Below are positions 43,421 through 52,876 of a stretch of DNA of 64,000 nt, in pieces (position 1 is the stretch's first letter; the number at the start of each line of letters is the position of its first letter). This stretch comes from Streptomyces angustmyceticus (GTDB taxonomy: Bacteria; Actinomycetota; Actinomycetes; Streptomycetales; Streptomycetaceae). Location of the stretch: the NCBI RefSeq assembly GCF_019933235.1, contig NZ_CP082945.1:4216001-4280000 (forward strand), given 5' to 3'. Under the pieces are notes generated by a model that saw only the letters and a program-made list of their open reading frames with translations, was not told the DNA's origin and did no database searches. The translations under genes were made by a program, and so were the position numbers.

Positions 43421-44017
43421 GTGTCCATCGAACTGCCTGGTGAAGTCGTCTGGATCATGGAGTTGATGGGCCTGGAGTGGCCCGACATCGACGAGGACGA
43501 ACTGCGGGCCTGGGGCGGGCACGTGCGGGAGTTCGGCCAGGGGTTGAAGGAGTCCCACGACGGGATGGACGGGGCTTTGAAGGGCCTCGCCGACGCCTAT
43601 GAGGGCGCGTCCTACGACGCCTTGCTCAGCAAGTGGAACCAGGTCTCCGGCGAACACCACGTGGTCCTGGCCAATTGCTGCGAAGTGCTCGCCACGGCAC
43701 TGGAGGCCGCGGCCGTCGGCGTGGTCGCGGCCAAGGGCGTCGTCATCGCCCAACTCGTCATCACCGCGGTCGAAATGGCGGCCGCGGCCGCCGCGACGGT
43801 GGCGACCCTCGGCATCGCGGCGGCCGCCGAGGCGGCGGCCATCGAGGTCGGCAAGCGCATCATCAGAGAGGTCATCCAGGAGATCGAGGACGTCCTCATC
43901 GCCGAACTCGTCTCCATGGCGATCGAACCTTTCCAGGCCGAGATCGAGAAGGCCGTCTCCGGTCTCGTCTTCAAGGGCGTCGACGCGGCGCTGGGTGCTG
44001 CGGGGGGTGCGGCATGA
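43421..44017 (+). CDS. WXG100/LXG-like partner protein of a polymorphic toxin
   Basis: A 198-residue helical protein. Residues 15-100 look like a WXG100-type helical hairpin (LRAWGGHVREFGQGLKESHD, then a break at 'GASYDALLSKWNQVSGEHHVVL'); from 100 to 150 follow two Ala/Val-rich helices, hydrophobic enough for membrane insertion, then an amphipathic C-terminal region. It is the first of four coupled genes; its stop overlaps the toxin start by 4 bp. It likely acts as the export partner or membrane-entry part of a type VII-secreted toxin. Confidence 0.7.
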   Translation: MSIELPGEVVWIMELMGLEWPDIDEDELRAWGGHVREFGQGLKESHDGMDGALKGLADAYEGASYDALLSKWNQVSGEHHVVLANCCEVLATALEAAAVGVVAAKGVVIAQLVITAVEMAAAAAATVATLGIAAAAEAAAIEVGKRIIREVIQEIEDVLIAELVSMAIEPFQAEIEKAVSGLVFKGVDAALGAAGGAA

Positions 44018-45030
44018 GCAAGGGGTTCCGGGCGCACCCGGACAATCTGGCGAAGGCGGCGAAGGACGCCCACGGGCATGCGGAGCGGGTGGAACGCCAC
44101 AGCAGCAATCTGGACTCGAAAACGCGCGGCAGACTGCTCGGCAAGGGCAGGTTCGGGTTGGTCGTGGAGAAGGCGGTCCGCCCGATCATCGATTCCATGA
44201 TCACCGACATGTCGAAGGCGATGGCCAGGGGGCACCGGTCGATCGGGCACGGGCTGGACATCACCAAGAAGAACATCGACGACGCCGAAGAGGCGATCCG
44301 CAAGAACATGCGGCGTCACCACGACGAGCGGGACGCGGTTCACCTGAAGCTCGGCCAGCGGGTGCTGGGCGAGGACGACCTTCGTGACAAGCACAAGAAG
44401 CGCGTTGGCGAGCGCGTCGATGACCTCCGCCGGCAGGGTCACGGCCCGCAGCGGCATCTCGATCCGACCGACGACATGCTGAAGGACCGGCTGGGCACAC
44501 CGACCGGGCCCAAGGACGTGAACGGGGATCTGCTCAAAGACGACGACGGTAATCCGCGCATTGCCCGTCAAGGCGGCTATGTGCAGACCGAAAACAAGAT
44601 CGACCCAGTGCACGGACCGAACGCCAAGGAGCGGTTGGGGGAGGACGCGCACCTGGATGCGGAGACGGGAAAGAAGCATAAGTGTGATTCCTTCTCCACG
44701 GCCTTTGGAGAGGGCCAAGGCGAAGCGTTTATGCATGCCGACGAGCACGCCAGGGGTAGAATTGACGGCGATCGAACGCGAATGCCCAACTCTAACAGGC
44801 ATGAAGTCGTATTCTCGCCCGAAGATGCCTGGGGACCCGGCGATCACAGTCACAGGTTCCGCGGATTTTACATCGACCCCGACAATCCGATGAATCCCGA
44901 TAAGAGCATCAACTATAAACCGGTGGACTTTCAGCAGGCGAAGATCAAGGCGATCTATGCACCGGATGGCAACGGTGGACATAAATTGGTGACCATGTTC
45001 CCGGAGCCGGTAAGAGTCTTTAACAGGTGA
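44014..45030 (+). CDS. Polymorphic toxin candidate with variable C-terminal domain
   Basis: A 338-residue protein. Residues 1-190 are hydrophilic and strongly charged (helical, MSKGFRAHPDNLAKAAKDAHGHAERVERHS). Residues 190-338 form a different module: KCDSFSTAFGEGQGEAFMHADEHARGRI, SNRHEVVFSPEDAWGPGDHSHRFRGFYIDPDNPMNPDKSINY and a KLVTMFPEPVRVFNR end. The DNA from about 44,680 on is clearly AT-richer than its surroundings, as typical for exchanged toxin tips. I do not recognise the toxin fold; several His/Asp/Arg (HADEHAR, DHSHRFR) could be catalytic. No signal peptide. The next two genes are immunity-like. Confidence 0.65.
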   Translation: MSKGFRAHPDNLAKAAKDAHGHAERVERHSSNLDSKTRGRLLGKGRFGLVVEKAVRPIIDSMITDMSKAMARGHRSIGHGLDITKKNIDDAEEAIRKNMRRHHDERDAVHLKLGQRVLGEDDLRDKHKKRVGERVDDLRRQGHGPQRHLDPTDDMLKDRLGTPTGPKDVNGDLLKDDDGNPRIARQGGYVQTENKIDPVHGPNAKERLGEDAHLDAETGKKHKCDSFSTAFGEGQGEAFMHADEHARGRIDGDRTRMPNSNRHEVVFSPEDAWGPGDHSHRFRGFYIDPDNPMNPDKSINYKPVDFQQAKIKAIYAPDGNGGHKLVTMFPEPVRVFNR

Positions 45031-45037
45031 GGTGGGG

Positions 45038-45400
45038 ATGTACTCCAGAAAATTCAGACCGTCGAGTATCCCGCATTTTTTCGCGGAGGTGGGCGGGGTC
45101 GGTAAATTCTTCAGGTCCTCCCTCAATATTGAGTTCATCGATGACGTTCCCGTTTACAAGTCGTACATCGTCCGAAACCCTAAATCGCCAGACGCCCGGA
45201 ATCTGCGCGAGGCGTTGGAGTACTTGCTGCGTGAGCGGTCTGCCACCGTGGAGGACTGGTACGAGCTGACCAGGGTCAATTTCTGGCGCGATGACCTTCT
45301 GTACGCCTACCTGCAGGATCTCTACGACTACTTCTACGGTGACCGCAAGGAGCCACCGGAGTCCCCGGATGATGTCCCGCCTCCCGGCTACGAGGTCTGA
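45038..45400 (+). CDS. Immunity protein candidate 1 (cognate to the toxin tip)
   Basis: A 120-residue protein, 7 bases after the toxin stop. The N-terminal half is AT-rich and unlike its surroundings (MYSRKFRPSSIPHFF ... FRSSLNIEFIDDVPVYKSYIV), the C-terminal half contains NLREALEYLLRERSATVEDW, then YELTRVNFWRDDLLYAYLQD and a DYFYGDRKEPP end. The motif TVEDWYELTRVNFWRDDLL is echoed in the next gene. Small, acidic, right behind the toxin: an immunity protein by position. Confidence 0.6.
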   Translation: MYSRKFRPSSIPHFFAEVGGVGKFFRSSLNIEFIDDVPVYKSYIVRNPKSPDARNLREALEYLLRERSATVEDWYELTRVNFWRDDLLYAYLQDLYDYFYGDRKEPPESPDDVPPPGYEV

Positions 45401-45484
45401 CGCCCCGTCGCGCCGCAGGTTGCTCGTGGGAAGATTGGCCACGCCCGATCGGCTCGAACTCTCGATGGACGGAGTCTCCGTTTC

Positions 45485-46201
45485 ATGACAATGCGCGACG
45501 AACTGCCGCCCCGCACCGGCCCGTGGGCGAGCCGTTTCGACTCCGAGGAGGCCATGGTCCGGGCGGACGATGCCCTGCGTGAAGCGGCGCTGAAGAATCA
45601 CGACCTCTCGCCGGTTCTGCCGTTCGAGGCGGTTTACGGAGAGGGCGAGAACTGCCTGGGAAAGGCCACGGCGATCACCATCGATCCCCGGCGGCCGTAC
45701 AGTCCCAGCGGTGAAGTGAACTACGTCTACGCGGACTTCTCGACGCGCGGCCTGCTGTACGGGGTGTACCGGCCGGCGCGGGATCTGGAGCGCGAGGACG
45801 GGCCGGAGAACGACGCCGACCTGCGGAACACCACGCTCTACCCGTACCCGGGCGGCTACGAGGAAATAGACCCGGTCACCGTCTCGCTGGCCGATATCGG
45901 GCTGGACGTCCCCGGTGTCGACCGGCGCCTGGTGAACTTCTGCGCCGGAGTGCTCGGCGTCGAAGCCGTCGATGACCTCGGCATGCTGCGGGAGGTTTTC
46001 GACCTGGCCTGGCCCGACTATCAGGACACGATCCGGGCGGGGCTGCGGCACCTCGTGGCGAATGAGCCGCTGACGGTGGCGCAGTGGTTCGGGCTGACCT
46101 ATGTGCAGTTCCCCGACCAGCGGGAACTGCGGGCCTATCTCGCGCAGGTCTACGCGTACCTCTTCGACGGCTTCGACGCCATGCCGGTCGCCCCTCAGTG
46201 A
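45485..46201 (+). CDS. Immunity protein candidate 2 with the same C-terminal motif
   Basis: A 238-residue protein. The first 130 residues (FDSEEAMVRADDALREAALK, PVLPFEAVYGEGENCLGKAT) have normal GC and no match I know; the last 60 (IRAGLRHLVANEPLTVAQW ... FGLTYVQFPDQRELRAYLAQ VYAYLFDGF) align with the end of the previous gene, for example TVAQWFGLTYVQFPDQREL against TVEDWYELTRVNFWRDDLL. The two may be diverged immunity paralogues, possibly against different toxin variants. The base composition suggests this copy is older in this genome. Confidence 0.6.
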   Translation: MTMRDELPPRTGPWASRFDSEEAMVRADDALREAALKNHDLSPVLPFEAVYGEGENCLGKATAITIDPRRPYSPSGEVNYVYADFSTRGLLYGVYRPARDLEREDGPENDADLRNTTLYPYPGGYEEIDPVTVSLADIGLDVPGVDRRLVNFCAGVLGVEAVDDLGMLREVFDLAWPDYQDTIRAGLRHLVANEPLTVAQWFGLTYVQFPDQRELRAYLAQVYAYLFDGFDAMPVAPQ

Positions 46202-46297
46202 CGCGCGGCCCGGAACGCGGGCCCGGGTCCCCGCCGCCCGAGGCGTACTGGACCTGACGGCGGGGGCTTGGGCCGGGGCGCGCTGCGGGGCCTCGGG

Positions 46298-47476
46298 TCA
46301 GAGCTTTTGCAGGCGGTTCGCTGCGTCCCGTAGGACGGACTCCTGTTTGCAGAAGGCGAAGCGGACGTAGGGGGCGCCCTGGTCCTTGTGGTCGTAGAAG
46401 ACGGCGTTGGGGATGGCGACGACGCCGGCGCGTTCGGGGAGGGTGCGGCAGAAGGCGAAGCCGTCGTCGTGGCCGAGGGGGCGGATGTCGGTGGTGATGA
46501 AGTAGGTGCCGGAGGGGCTGAAGACGCCGAAGCCGGCCGCGGTCAGGCCGCGGGCCAGGACGTCGCGCTTGGCGCGCAGGTCGTCGCGCAGCCCGGTGTA
46601 GTAGCTGTCGGGGAGGGCGAGCGCCTCGGCGACGGCGTACTGGAACGGTCCGGCGGAGACGTAGGTGAGGAACTGCTTGGCGGAGCGGACGGCGCCGACC
46701 AGTTCGGGGGGCGCGGTGACCCAGCCGACCTTCCAGCCGGTGAAGGAGAAGGTCTTGCCCGCCGAGCCGATGGTGACGGTGCGCTCGCGCATCCCGGGGA
46801 ACGACGCGAGGGGGATGTGCTCGCCCTCGAACACGAGGTGCTCGTAGACCTCGTCGGTGATGACGAGGAGGTCGCGCTCGCGGGCGAGGCGGGCGATCTC
46901 GGCGAGCTCCTCGCGGGTCAGCACGGTGCCGGTGGGGTTGTGCGGGGTGTTGAGGAGGATCAGGCGGGTGCGGTCGGTGACGGCGTCGCGCAGTTCGTCC
47001 AGGTCGAGGCGGTAGGTGCTGGACGCGGGGTCCGCGCGCAGGGTGACCGGGACGCGGCGGCCGCCCGCCAGCGCGATTCCGGCCGCGTACGAGTCGTAGT
47101 ACGGCTCCAGCGCGATGACCTCGTCGCCCGGCTCCAGCAGGGCCAGCAGGGAGGCGGCGAGGGCCTCGGTGGCGCCCGCGGTGACCAGGACCTCGGTGTC
47201 GGGGTCGTAGGAGAGGCCGAGGTGTCCGTAGAAGCGCTGTTGGTGGGCGGCGACGGCGTGGCGCAGCTCGGGGACGCCGGGGCCGGGCGGGTACTGGTTG
47301 CCGCGGCCGTCGCGCAGCGCGCGCACCGCCGCCTCCCTGACCTCTTCGGGGCCGTCGGCGTCGGGGAAGCCCTGGCCGAGGTTGATGGAGCCGGTCCGTA
47401 CGGCGAGTGCCGACATTTCGGCGAAGATCGTGGTGCCGAATTCGGCGAGGCGGCGGTTCAGCAGCGGTCGGTCCAT
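46298..47476 (-). CDS. PLP-dependent aminotransferase class I/II (DapC/YbdL-like)
   Basis: A 392-residue enzyme with LGQGFPDADGPEEV, NQYPPGPGVPELR, GATEALAASLLALLEPGDEVI, NTPHNPTG, DEVYEHLVF, and the PLP lysine in TIGSAGKTFSFTGWKVGW. Closest by eye are N-succinyldiaminopimelate or kynurenine/methionine aminotransferases. A kynurenine role is conceivable since kyn genes lie 10 kb away, but the family is broad. ATG 47,476 is chosen because GGAGG lies nine bases ahead; ATG 47,485 would be too close to it. Confidence 0.85.
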   Translation of the reverse strand: MDRPLLNRRLAEFGTTIFAEMSALAVRTGSINLGQGFPDADGPEEVREAAVRALRDGRGNQYPPGPGVPELRHAVAAHQQRFYGHLGLSYDPDTEVLVTAGATEALAASLLALLEPGDEVIALEPYYDSYAAGIALAGGRRVPVTLRADPASSTYRLDLDELRDAVTDRTRLILLNTPHNPTGTVLTREELAEIARLARERDLLVITDEVYEHLVFEGEHIPLASFPGMRERTVTIGSAGKTFSFTGWKVGWVTAPPELVGAVRSAKQFLTYVSAGPFQYAVAEALALPDSYYTGLRDDLRAKRDVLARGLTAAGFGVFSPSGTYFITTDIRPLGHDDGFAFCRTLPERAGVVAIPNAVFYDHKDQGAPYVRFAFCKQESVLRDAANRLQKL

Positions 47477-47665
47477 GGGCGCCATCCTCCGCCGAACCTC
47501 TGGAGTTCCTCAACTGTGCTTTGAGACCGCCGGGCCAGGGCATCAGCCCCGCACCAAGGATGCGGACGGCCGTCGACGAGGACGGCCACCGGCGCGGGAC
47601 GGCGCCGGAACGGCGCACCGGGCGCCGGACGGAGCGGGTGCCTCGCTTCGGGGGAAGAAAGGAAT

Positions 47666-47971
47666 GTGAGGCAGATGGGGATCGTGATTTTCCTGGTGAT
47701 CTGCGCGGCGGTGATCGGCCTGGTGGCCCTGGCCTCGCGGGGCGGCGCCGGCGGACGGGGTTCCGGCCGCGGCCTCGGCCGGAGCTCGGCCGGTGCGGGC
47801 GGCGCCAGCTGGTGGGCCGGTGGTGACGGCGGTTCGAGCCTGGGCGGTGGGCACCACGGTGGGCACCACGGCGGCGGGCACCACGGGGGCGGCGGCTGCG
47901 GCGGCGGTTCCTCATGTGGTGGCGGCGGCTGCGGCGGCGGTGGTGGCTGCGGTGGTGGCGGCGGCTCCTGA
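47666..47971 (+). CDS. Small membrane protein with Gly/His/Cys-rich tail
   Basis: A 101-residue protein: one membrane helix (MGIVIFLVICAAVIGLVALA) and a tail of Gly with repeated GGHHGGHHGGGHHGGGG and GGGCGGGSSCGGGGCGG blocks. The His and Cys repeats could bind metal ions (Ni, Zn, Cu), as in metal-store or anchor tails. GTG 47,666; ATG 47,675 is the alternative. No relatives recognised with certainty. Confidence 0.65.
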   Translation: MRQMGIVIFLVICAAVIGLVALASRGGAGGRGSGRGLGRSSAGAGGASWWAGGDGGSSLGGGHHGGHHGGGHHGGGGCGGGSSCGGGGCGGGGGCGGGGGS

Positions 47972-48294
47972 GCCGACGGTTGCGCCAACTCCACTGGCGC
48001 GAAAGGGCTGTTGCTGTGCGCATATGCGTCTGGCGGGTGCTGGTGAACGCATCAACACCCGCTGGACGCTTGGTCGTTGAACAGTTGAACTGCAAGGCCC
48101 CCGGGCGGATGGAAACCCGGAGAAGATGGGTAAAAGCGCTGTGGGCGGCAGGGCTTTCATGATTCCCTCTCCCTGGAGAATCCCCCACGTTCTCCGTTCC
48201 CGCGTGGGCACGAGCCGGCAGGCATTCGGACATTTCCAGGCCTTCAACGGGCGGGCCGGCCCACCATTCCACTGCGTGCTTGCGGAGCCGACCC
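47972..48294. other. Intergenic stretch with the DUF2617 promoter
   Basis: About 320 bases without a gene; AT-richer patches (gttgaacagttgaactgcaaggcc) may be promoter. Nothing further is recognised. Confidence 0.35.
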
Positions 48295-48816
48295 ATGCTC
48301 ACCACTTTGCAGACGGCGTACACCGATACCCGTGCCTCCGATCTGGCCTGGGCGCTGGGCAGGGAACCCCTGCCGGCCCTCGCCGTGCTCGATCTCGAAC
48401 TCCACGGCGCACAACTGCAGTTGAGGCTGCTCGGCGCCTCTCACCAGGTGCTTCTCGAAGAGGAGCGCGGCACTTGCTCCGAAACCGTCGCCTGTATGCC
48501 GGGCAGCAGCACGCCGCTGCCGCTGGGCGTGGCGAAGCAGCTCGGCGACTGGGAATACGAGTTCGCGGCCCATGTGGAGACGCTGTCGCGCGGCTCGTTC
48601 GCGGGGCGGGCGCAGGAACTGCTCGCGCTGGTGGCCGAGCATCCGCACGGCCTCGCCGGGACGTTCCCCGGTTCGCCGCACGCCTTCACCGCGATGCTGG
48701 CGCAGTGCCAGCAGGGGCAGGTGCGCTGGCGGACCTGGCACGCGTACCCCCAGGAGGGCCGGTTGGTGGCCACCCGTACCCGCGTGGGCGTACGGGCGGC
48801 GGTCGCGGCGGTCTAG
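48295..48816 (+). CDS. DUF2617 family protein
   Basis: A 173-residue protein: MLTTLQTAYTDTRASDLAWA, ALAVLDLELHGAQLQLRLLGASHQVLLEE, WEYEFAAHVETLSRGSFAGRAQELLALV, and HPHGLAGTFPGSPHAFTAML. The family is fairly specific to actinobacteria and stands next to a membrane spermidine-synthase-like gene, as here. ATG 48,295 follows CGGAG; function unknown. Confidence 0.85.
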   Translation: MLTTLQTAYTDTRASDLAWALGREPLPALAVLDLELHGAQLQLRLLGASHQVLLEEERGTCSETVACMPGSSTPLPLGVAKQLGDWEYEFAAHVETLSRGSFAGRAQELLALVAEHPHGLAGTFPGSPHAFTAMLAQCQQGQVRWRTWHAYPQEGRLVATRTRVGVRAAVAAV

Positions 48817-49084
48817 TCGGGGCCGGCGAAGGGGACCGGTCCGGTCGGCGGGACGGTGTGGGGGCCTGGGCGGCGCGAGGGGCGTGCGGGCGGGTTGTGC
48901 GCCGGGGTGTGGATGTCCGGCGGGGCGTGGGTGGTGTGGAGTGTGCGGTCGGGGCGGCCGGCGGGGCGTGGAGATGTGCCGCGCGCCCCTCGCGAGGGCC
49001 GTGCCGCGACCGGCGCGTGCAGCGGGCAGACTGCACCCGTGTGAGTGACAGAGGGCCACGGAATCGTCACGTAGCGTTCACTTT

Positions 49085-50809
49085 ATGATCGACCCGCCAG
49101 AGCCCGTCCTCACCGGCGTCCCCGGGCCGCCGGAGGCCATGACACCGGCGCGCCTGCCCGTGCCGGCCGGGCCCGGCCGGCTGCTCGTCCTCGCCGTCGT
49201 CTTCGTCTGCGCCGCCTGCGGCCTGGTCTACGAACTCGAACTGGTCGCGCTGGCCACCTACCTGGTCGGCGACTCCGTCACCCAGGCGTCGATCGTGCTG
49301 TCCGTCATGGTCTTCGCGATGGGCGTCGGCGCGCTGCTCGCCAAGCGGATGCGCTGCCGGGCGGCGGTCGGCTTCGGCGCGGTCGAGGCCGGCCTGGCGC
49401 TGGTCGGCGGCAGCTCCGCGATGGCGCTCTACGCCTGCTTCGCCTGGTTCGGCCAGTCCCGCTCCGCGCTCGTCGGCTTCTCCCTGGCCATCGGCATCCT
49501 GATCGGCGCCGAGGTGCCGCTGCTGATGACGCTGATCCAGCGGGTGCGCCGGCAGGACGCGGGCGGCGCGGTCGCCGACCTCTTCGCCGCCGACTACGTC
49601 GGCGCGCTCGTCGGGGGCCTGGCCTTCCCCTTCCTGCTGCTGCCGGGCTTCGGCCAGCTGACCGGTGCCCTGCTCACCGGCGGGGTCAACGCGGTGGCCG
49701 GCGCCGTGCTGGTGCTGTGGCTCTTCCGCGACGATCTGAGCGCCCGCGCCCGCTGGACGCTGCTGGCCGCCAATGCCGTGGTCCTCGCGCTGCTGGCCGC
49801 GGGGGTGCTGCTGGCCGCGCCGTTCGAACGGGCCGCGCGGCAGGCGGTGTACGGCTCCTCGGCGCGGGTCGCGGTGCAGACCGGCATCCAGGAGGTGGTG
49901 ATGACCGGCGGCACGGGCGCCGGAGGCGGTGCGGGGCGGGGGAGGAAAGGTTTAGGCGGACCGCTGGCGCTCTATCTGGACGGCCGGCTCCGGGTCAGCG
50001 CGGAGACCGAGTACCGCTACCACGAGGCGCTGGTGCATCCGGCGATGGCGGGCGGGCCGCACGGCCGGGTGCTGGTCCTCGGCGGCGGCGACGGCCTCGC
50101 GGTGCGCGAGATCCTGCGCCACCGCGCGGTCCGCTCGGTCACCGTCGTCGAACTCGACCCCGGTGTCCTGCGGCTCGCGCGCACCGACCCCGGTCTCTCC
50201 CGCCTCAACCACCACTCGCTCCTCGATCCACGGGTGCGGGTGGTGACCGCCGACGCCTTCGACTGGCTGCGGCAGCAGGGCCTGCGCGGCCGCGGCCGGC
50301 GGGAGGCGCCGTACGACGTCATCGTCTCCGACCTCCCCGACCCGGGCATCGCCGCGAGCACCAAGCTCTACTCGCAGGAGTTCTACGGCCTCGCGGGACG
50401 CATGCTGGCGCCCGAGGGGCGGCTGGTGGTGCACGCCGGGCCGCCGGTCGAACGGGCGCGTCTGTACTGGACGGTGGACGCGACGGTCCGGTCGGTGGGC
50501 CTGGAGACGGTGCCGTACCGCCTGGCCGGCCGGCCCGCGTCGTTCTACGGCGGCCCGGACCGCGCGGCCCGTCCCCTTCCGCCGGTGGACGCCGAGGTGC
50601 CCGCCGCCGCGCCGTTGGCCGGCGGGGGCCGCTACTGGGGCTTCGTGCTGGCCGCCCGGCACCGCCCGCGGTTCGGCCTGGCGTCCGATGCGCCGCCGCC
50701 GGCCGGTCTCACCCGCGCGGAGCTGCAGGCCGGCCGGCGTGGGGAGGCCCGCGACCGGATGTCCGGGCTGCCGCCGTCGACGCTGATACATCCGCGCTAT
50801 CTCGGCTGA
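49085..50809 (+). CDS. Membrane-fused spermidine-synthase-like protein
   Basis: A 574-residue protein. Seven or so membrane helices occupy residues 30-245 ([29 protein letters not shown] ... ), then a polyamine-synthase-like SAM domain from 310: [33 protein letters not shown] (GGGDG), [11 protein letters not shown] (Asp/Glu for the decarboxy-SAM ribose), and [10 protein letters not shown]. The aspartates needed for aminopropyl transfer are partly present. Usual companions in actinobacteria are DUF2617 and DUF350; the former is adjacent. Substrate unproved. Confidence 0.88.
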   Translation: MIDPPEPVLTGVPGPPEAMTPARLPVPAGPGRLLVLAVVFVCAACGLVYELELVALATYLVGDSVTQASIVLSVMVFAMGVGALLAKRMRCRAAVGFGAVEAGLALVGGSSAMALYACFAWFGQSRSALVGFSLAIGILIGAEVPLLMTLIQRVRRQDAGGAVADLFAADYVGALVGGLAFPFLLLPGFGQLTGALLTGGVNAVAGAVLVLWLFRDDLSARARWTLLAANAVVLALLAAGVLLAAPFERAARQAVYGSSARVAVQTGIQEVVMTGGTGAGGGAGRGRKGLGGPLALYLDGRLRVSAETEYRYHEALVHPAMAGGPHGRVLVLGGGDGLAVREILRHRAVRSVTVVELDPGVLRLARTDPGLSRLNHHSLLDPRVRVVTADAFDWLRQQGLRGRGRREAPYDVIVSDLPDPGIAASTKLYSQEFYGLAGRMLAPEGRLVVHAGPPVERARLYWTVDATVRSVGLETVPYRLAGRPASFYGGPDRAARPLPPVDAEVPAAAPLAGGGRYWGFVLAARHRPRFGLASDAPPPAGLTRAELQAGRRGEARDRMSGLPPSTLIHPRYLG

Positions 50810-50933
50810 TCCGTGCGGCCTCGACCGGGCGGGCCGGTGCGGGGGGCCGGTGCAGCGCGGGGCCGGGGTTGCCGCGCAGAAAGTCTGTGTGCGCGGGCAC
50901 GGGGTGCGGGGGCGCTGGGTAGGCTCCTATGCC

Positions 50934-51881
50934 ATGGAGCATGAGGTGTACGTTCCGTTTCCCGTCGGGACCGTGCGGCAGGCGCTGACCGAGCCGGAGC
51001 GGGTGGCGCGCTGTGTCCCGGGAGTCCAGCTCGACGCCGACGCGGCCCCCCGGACGCCGGCCGGCCGGCTGCGGCTGCGTGTCGGAAGCTCCACCATCAC
51101 CTACCGCGGGACGCTGACGGTCGGCGCGGCCGCGGACGACGGACCGGACGACGACGGCGCCGCGGTGACCGTCGAGGCGAAGGGCACCGAGGTACGGGGC
51201 GACGGATCGGTCACGGTGACCCTGGCCGTACGCCTCTCCCCGGCCACCGAGCCCGGCCCCGGTACGACGCTGGCCTGCTCCGGCACGGTCCACGGCGACG
51301 GCCGGATCGCCGAGGCCGGCGACCAGTCCGCCGCCTCCGCCGGCCGCCGGCTGCTCGACCGCTTCGCGGACAACCTCGCGGCCGACCTGCGCCGGCGGCC
51401 GACGGCCGGGCAGGCCGGCGAGGACACCACGGACGGCGGTCCGGCGGAGAGCGGTCCGGCGGATGGTGCGGCCGGTGCCTCCGGGCCGGATGCGGCCGAC
51501 GACGGGGCGACGCCGGCGACTCCGGGCCGCGACGCGGACGCGGAAGCAGCGGCGGACGGCGACGGGGCCGAGGGCGTCGAGGACCTCGGTGCGGGCGACG
51601 CCGGGGACGCGTTCCACGCGGCGCGTGCCCCGCACCCCGAGCACGCCTACGGCCATGACGCGGACGGCCTCGCCCCCGCCGAGGCCGCGCACGCCCGCCG
51701 GACGATGATCGGGCGCAGCGCGGAGGAGGTCGATCACGCGCCGCCGCGCGGACGGTACGCGCCGGTGCCCGCGCCCGAGCCGGGCGGCACCTCGGCGGCC
51801 CTGCGCTGGGCGGCGCCCGCCGCCGCGGTGGTGCTGGCGTCCGCCGTGGTCGTCGGCCGGGTGCTGCGCCGGCGGCGCTGA
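50934..51881 (+). CDS. CoxG/SRPBCC-domain protein with C-terminal membrane anchor
   Basis: A 315-residue protein. Residues 1-140 are an SRPBCC lipid-binding-like fold (MEHEVYVPFPVGTVRQALTEPERVARCVPGVQLD), as in carbon-monoxide-dehydrogenase subunit G proteins; 150-270 is an acidic, Ala/Gly/Asp-rich disordered linker; 290-310 is one membrane helix with a basic end (VLRRRR). No CO dehydrogenase genes are near. Ligand unknown. Confidence 0.78.
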   Translation: MEHEVYVPFPVGTVRQALTEPERVARCVPGVQLDADAAPRTPAGRLRLRVGSSTITYRGTLTVGAAADDGPDDDGAAVTVEAKGTEVRGDGSVTVTLAVRLSPATEPGPGTTLACSGTVHGDGRIAEAGDQSAASAGRRLLDRFADNLAADLRRRPTAGQAGEDTTDGGPAESGPADGAAGASGPDAADDGATPATPGRDADAEAAADGDGAEGVEDLGAGDAGDAFHAARAPHPEHAYGHDADGLAPAEAAHARRTMIGRSAEEVDHAPPRGRYAPVPAPEPGGTSAALRWAAPAAAVVLASAVVVGRVLRRRR

Positions 51882-51958
51882 CCCCGCAGGCCGCCGGCCG
51901 CCCGCGCCCCGTCCCGGCGTCCCGCGCCGGGCGCCGGCGCACCGTTAGGGTCGGTCCC

Positions 51959-52822
51959 GTGAGTACCGACGAGACCACGCAGAGCGCAGCGTCCGCACCG
52001 GCGTCCCCCGGCGTACGACTGGCCGCGGGGGACACCGAAGTGACCGTCCGTCCGGACAACGGCTGCCGGATCGCCGGCCTGCGCGTCGGCGGTACGGAGC
52101 TGCTGCGGCAGGGCGACAAGTACGGCTGTTTCCCGATGGTCCCGTGGTGCGGCCGGATCGCGCACGGGCAGTTCCGCAACGGGGGCGAGCTGCACCAGAT
52201 GCCGCTCAACGCCGCGCCGCACGCCATCCACGGCACCGGCCGCGACCTGCGCTGGCGGACCGCGCGGGCGAGCGCGACGGAAGCGGTCTTCACCTACGAT
52301 CTCGCCGATCCGGCGGCGCCCTGGCCGTATCCCGGGCGGGTGACCCAGCTCGTGGAGCTGGCCGCGGACGGCGGCTCGCTCACCCTCACCCTGTGCGTCG
52401 AGGCGACCGGCGACTCGTTCCCGGCGCAGGCCGGATGGCACCCCTGGTTCCTGCGGAACCTCGGCGAGGGGGGCGAGGACGTCCGTCTCGACTTCACCCC
52501 CGAGTGGCAGGAGGAGCGGGGCGACGACCACCTCCCGACCGGCCGGCGCATTCCGCCGCGGCCGGGGCCCTGGGACGACTGCTTCGGGATGCCGCAAGGG
52601 GTCGGTGCCACCCTCACCTGGCCGGGCCGGCTGGAGCTGGCGGTCGCCAGCCGCGCCGAGTGGGCCGTGGTCTACGACGAGCAGGAGGCCGCGGTCTGTG
52701 TCGAGCCGCAGTCCGGCCCGCCGAACGGTCTCAACACCCTGCCGCGCCTGGTCACCCCCATCGACCCGCTGGAGATCTCCATGACCTGGAGCTGGCGGAG
52801 CCCGGCGGGGGACACCGCCTGA
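51959..52822 (+). CDS. Aldose 1-epimerase family protein
   Basis: A 287-residue galactose-mutarotase-like beta-sandwich: GCFPMVPWCGRIAHGQFRNGGELHQMPLN, then HAIHGTGRDLRW (catalytic His), QAGWHPWFLRNL (second His), and VVYDEQEAAVCVEPQSGPPNGLN with the Glu base. It inter-converts alpha and beta anomers or acts on phosphorylated sugars (YeaD-like). GTG 51,959, with no ribosome site and perhaps leaderless. Confidence 0.85.
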   Translation: MSTDETTQSAASAPASPGVRLAAGDTEVTVRPDNGCRIAGLRVGGTELLRQGDKYGCFPMVPWCGRIAHGQFRNGGELHQMPLNAAPHAIHGTGRDLRWRTARASATEAVFTYDLADPAAPWPYPGRVTQLVELAADGGSLTLTLCVEATGDSFPAQAGWHPWFLRNLGEGGEDVRLDFTPEWQEERGDDHLPTGRRIPPRPGPWDDCFGMPQGVGATLTWPGRLELAVASRAEWAVVYDEQEAAVCVEPQSGPPNGLNTLPRLVTPIDPLEISMTWSWRSPAGDTA

Positions 52823-52876
52823 GGGCCGCCTCGTGCGCCTGCGGGGGCCTGCCGGGCAGCCCGTAAGCTCGTGCGC

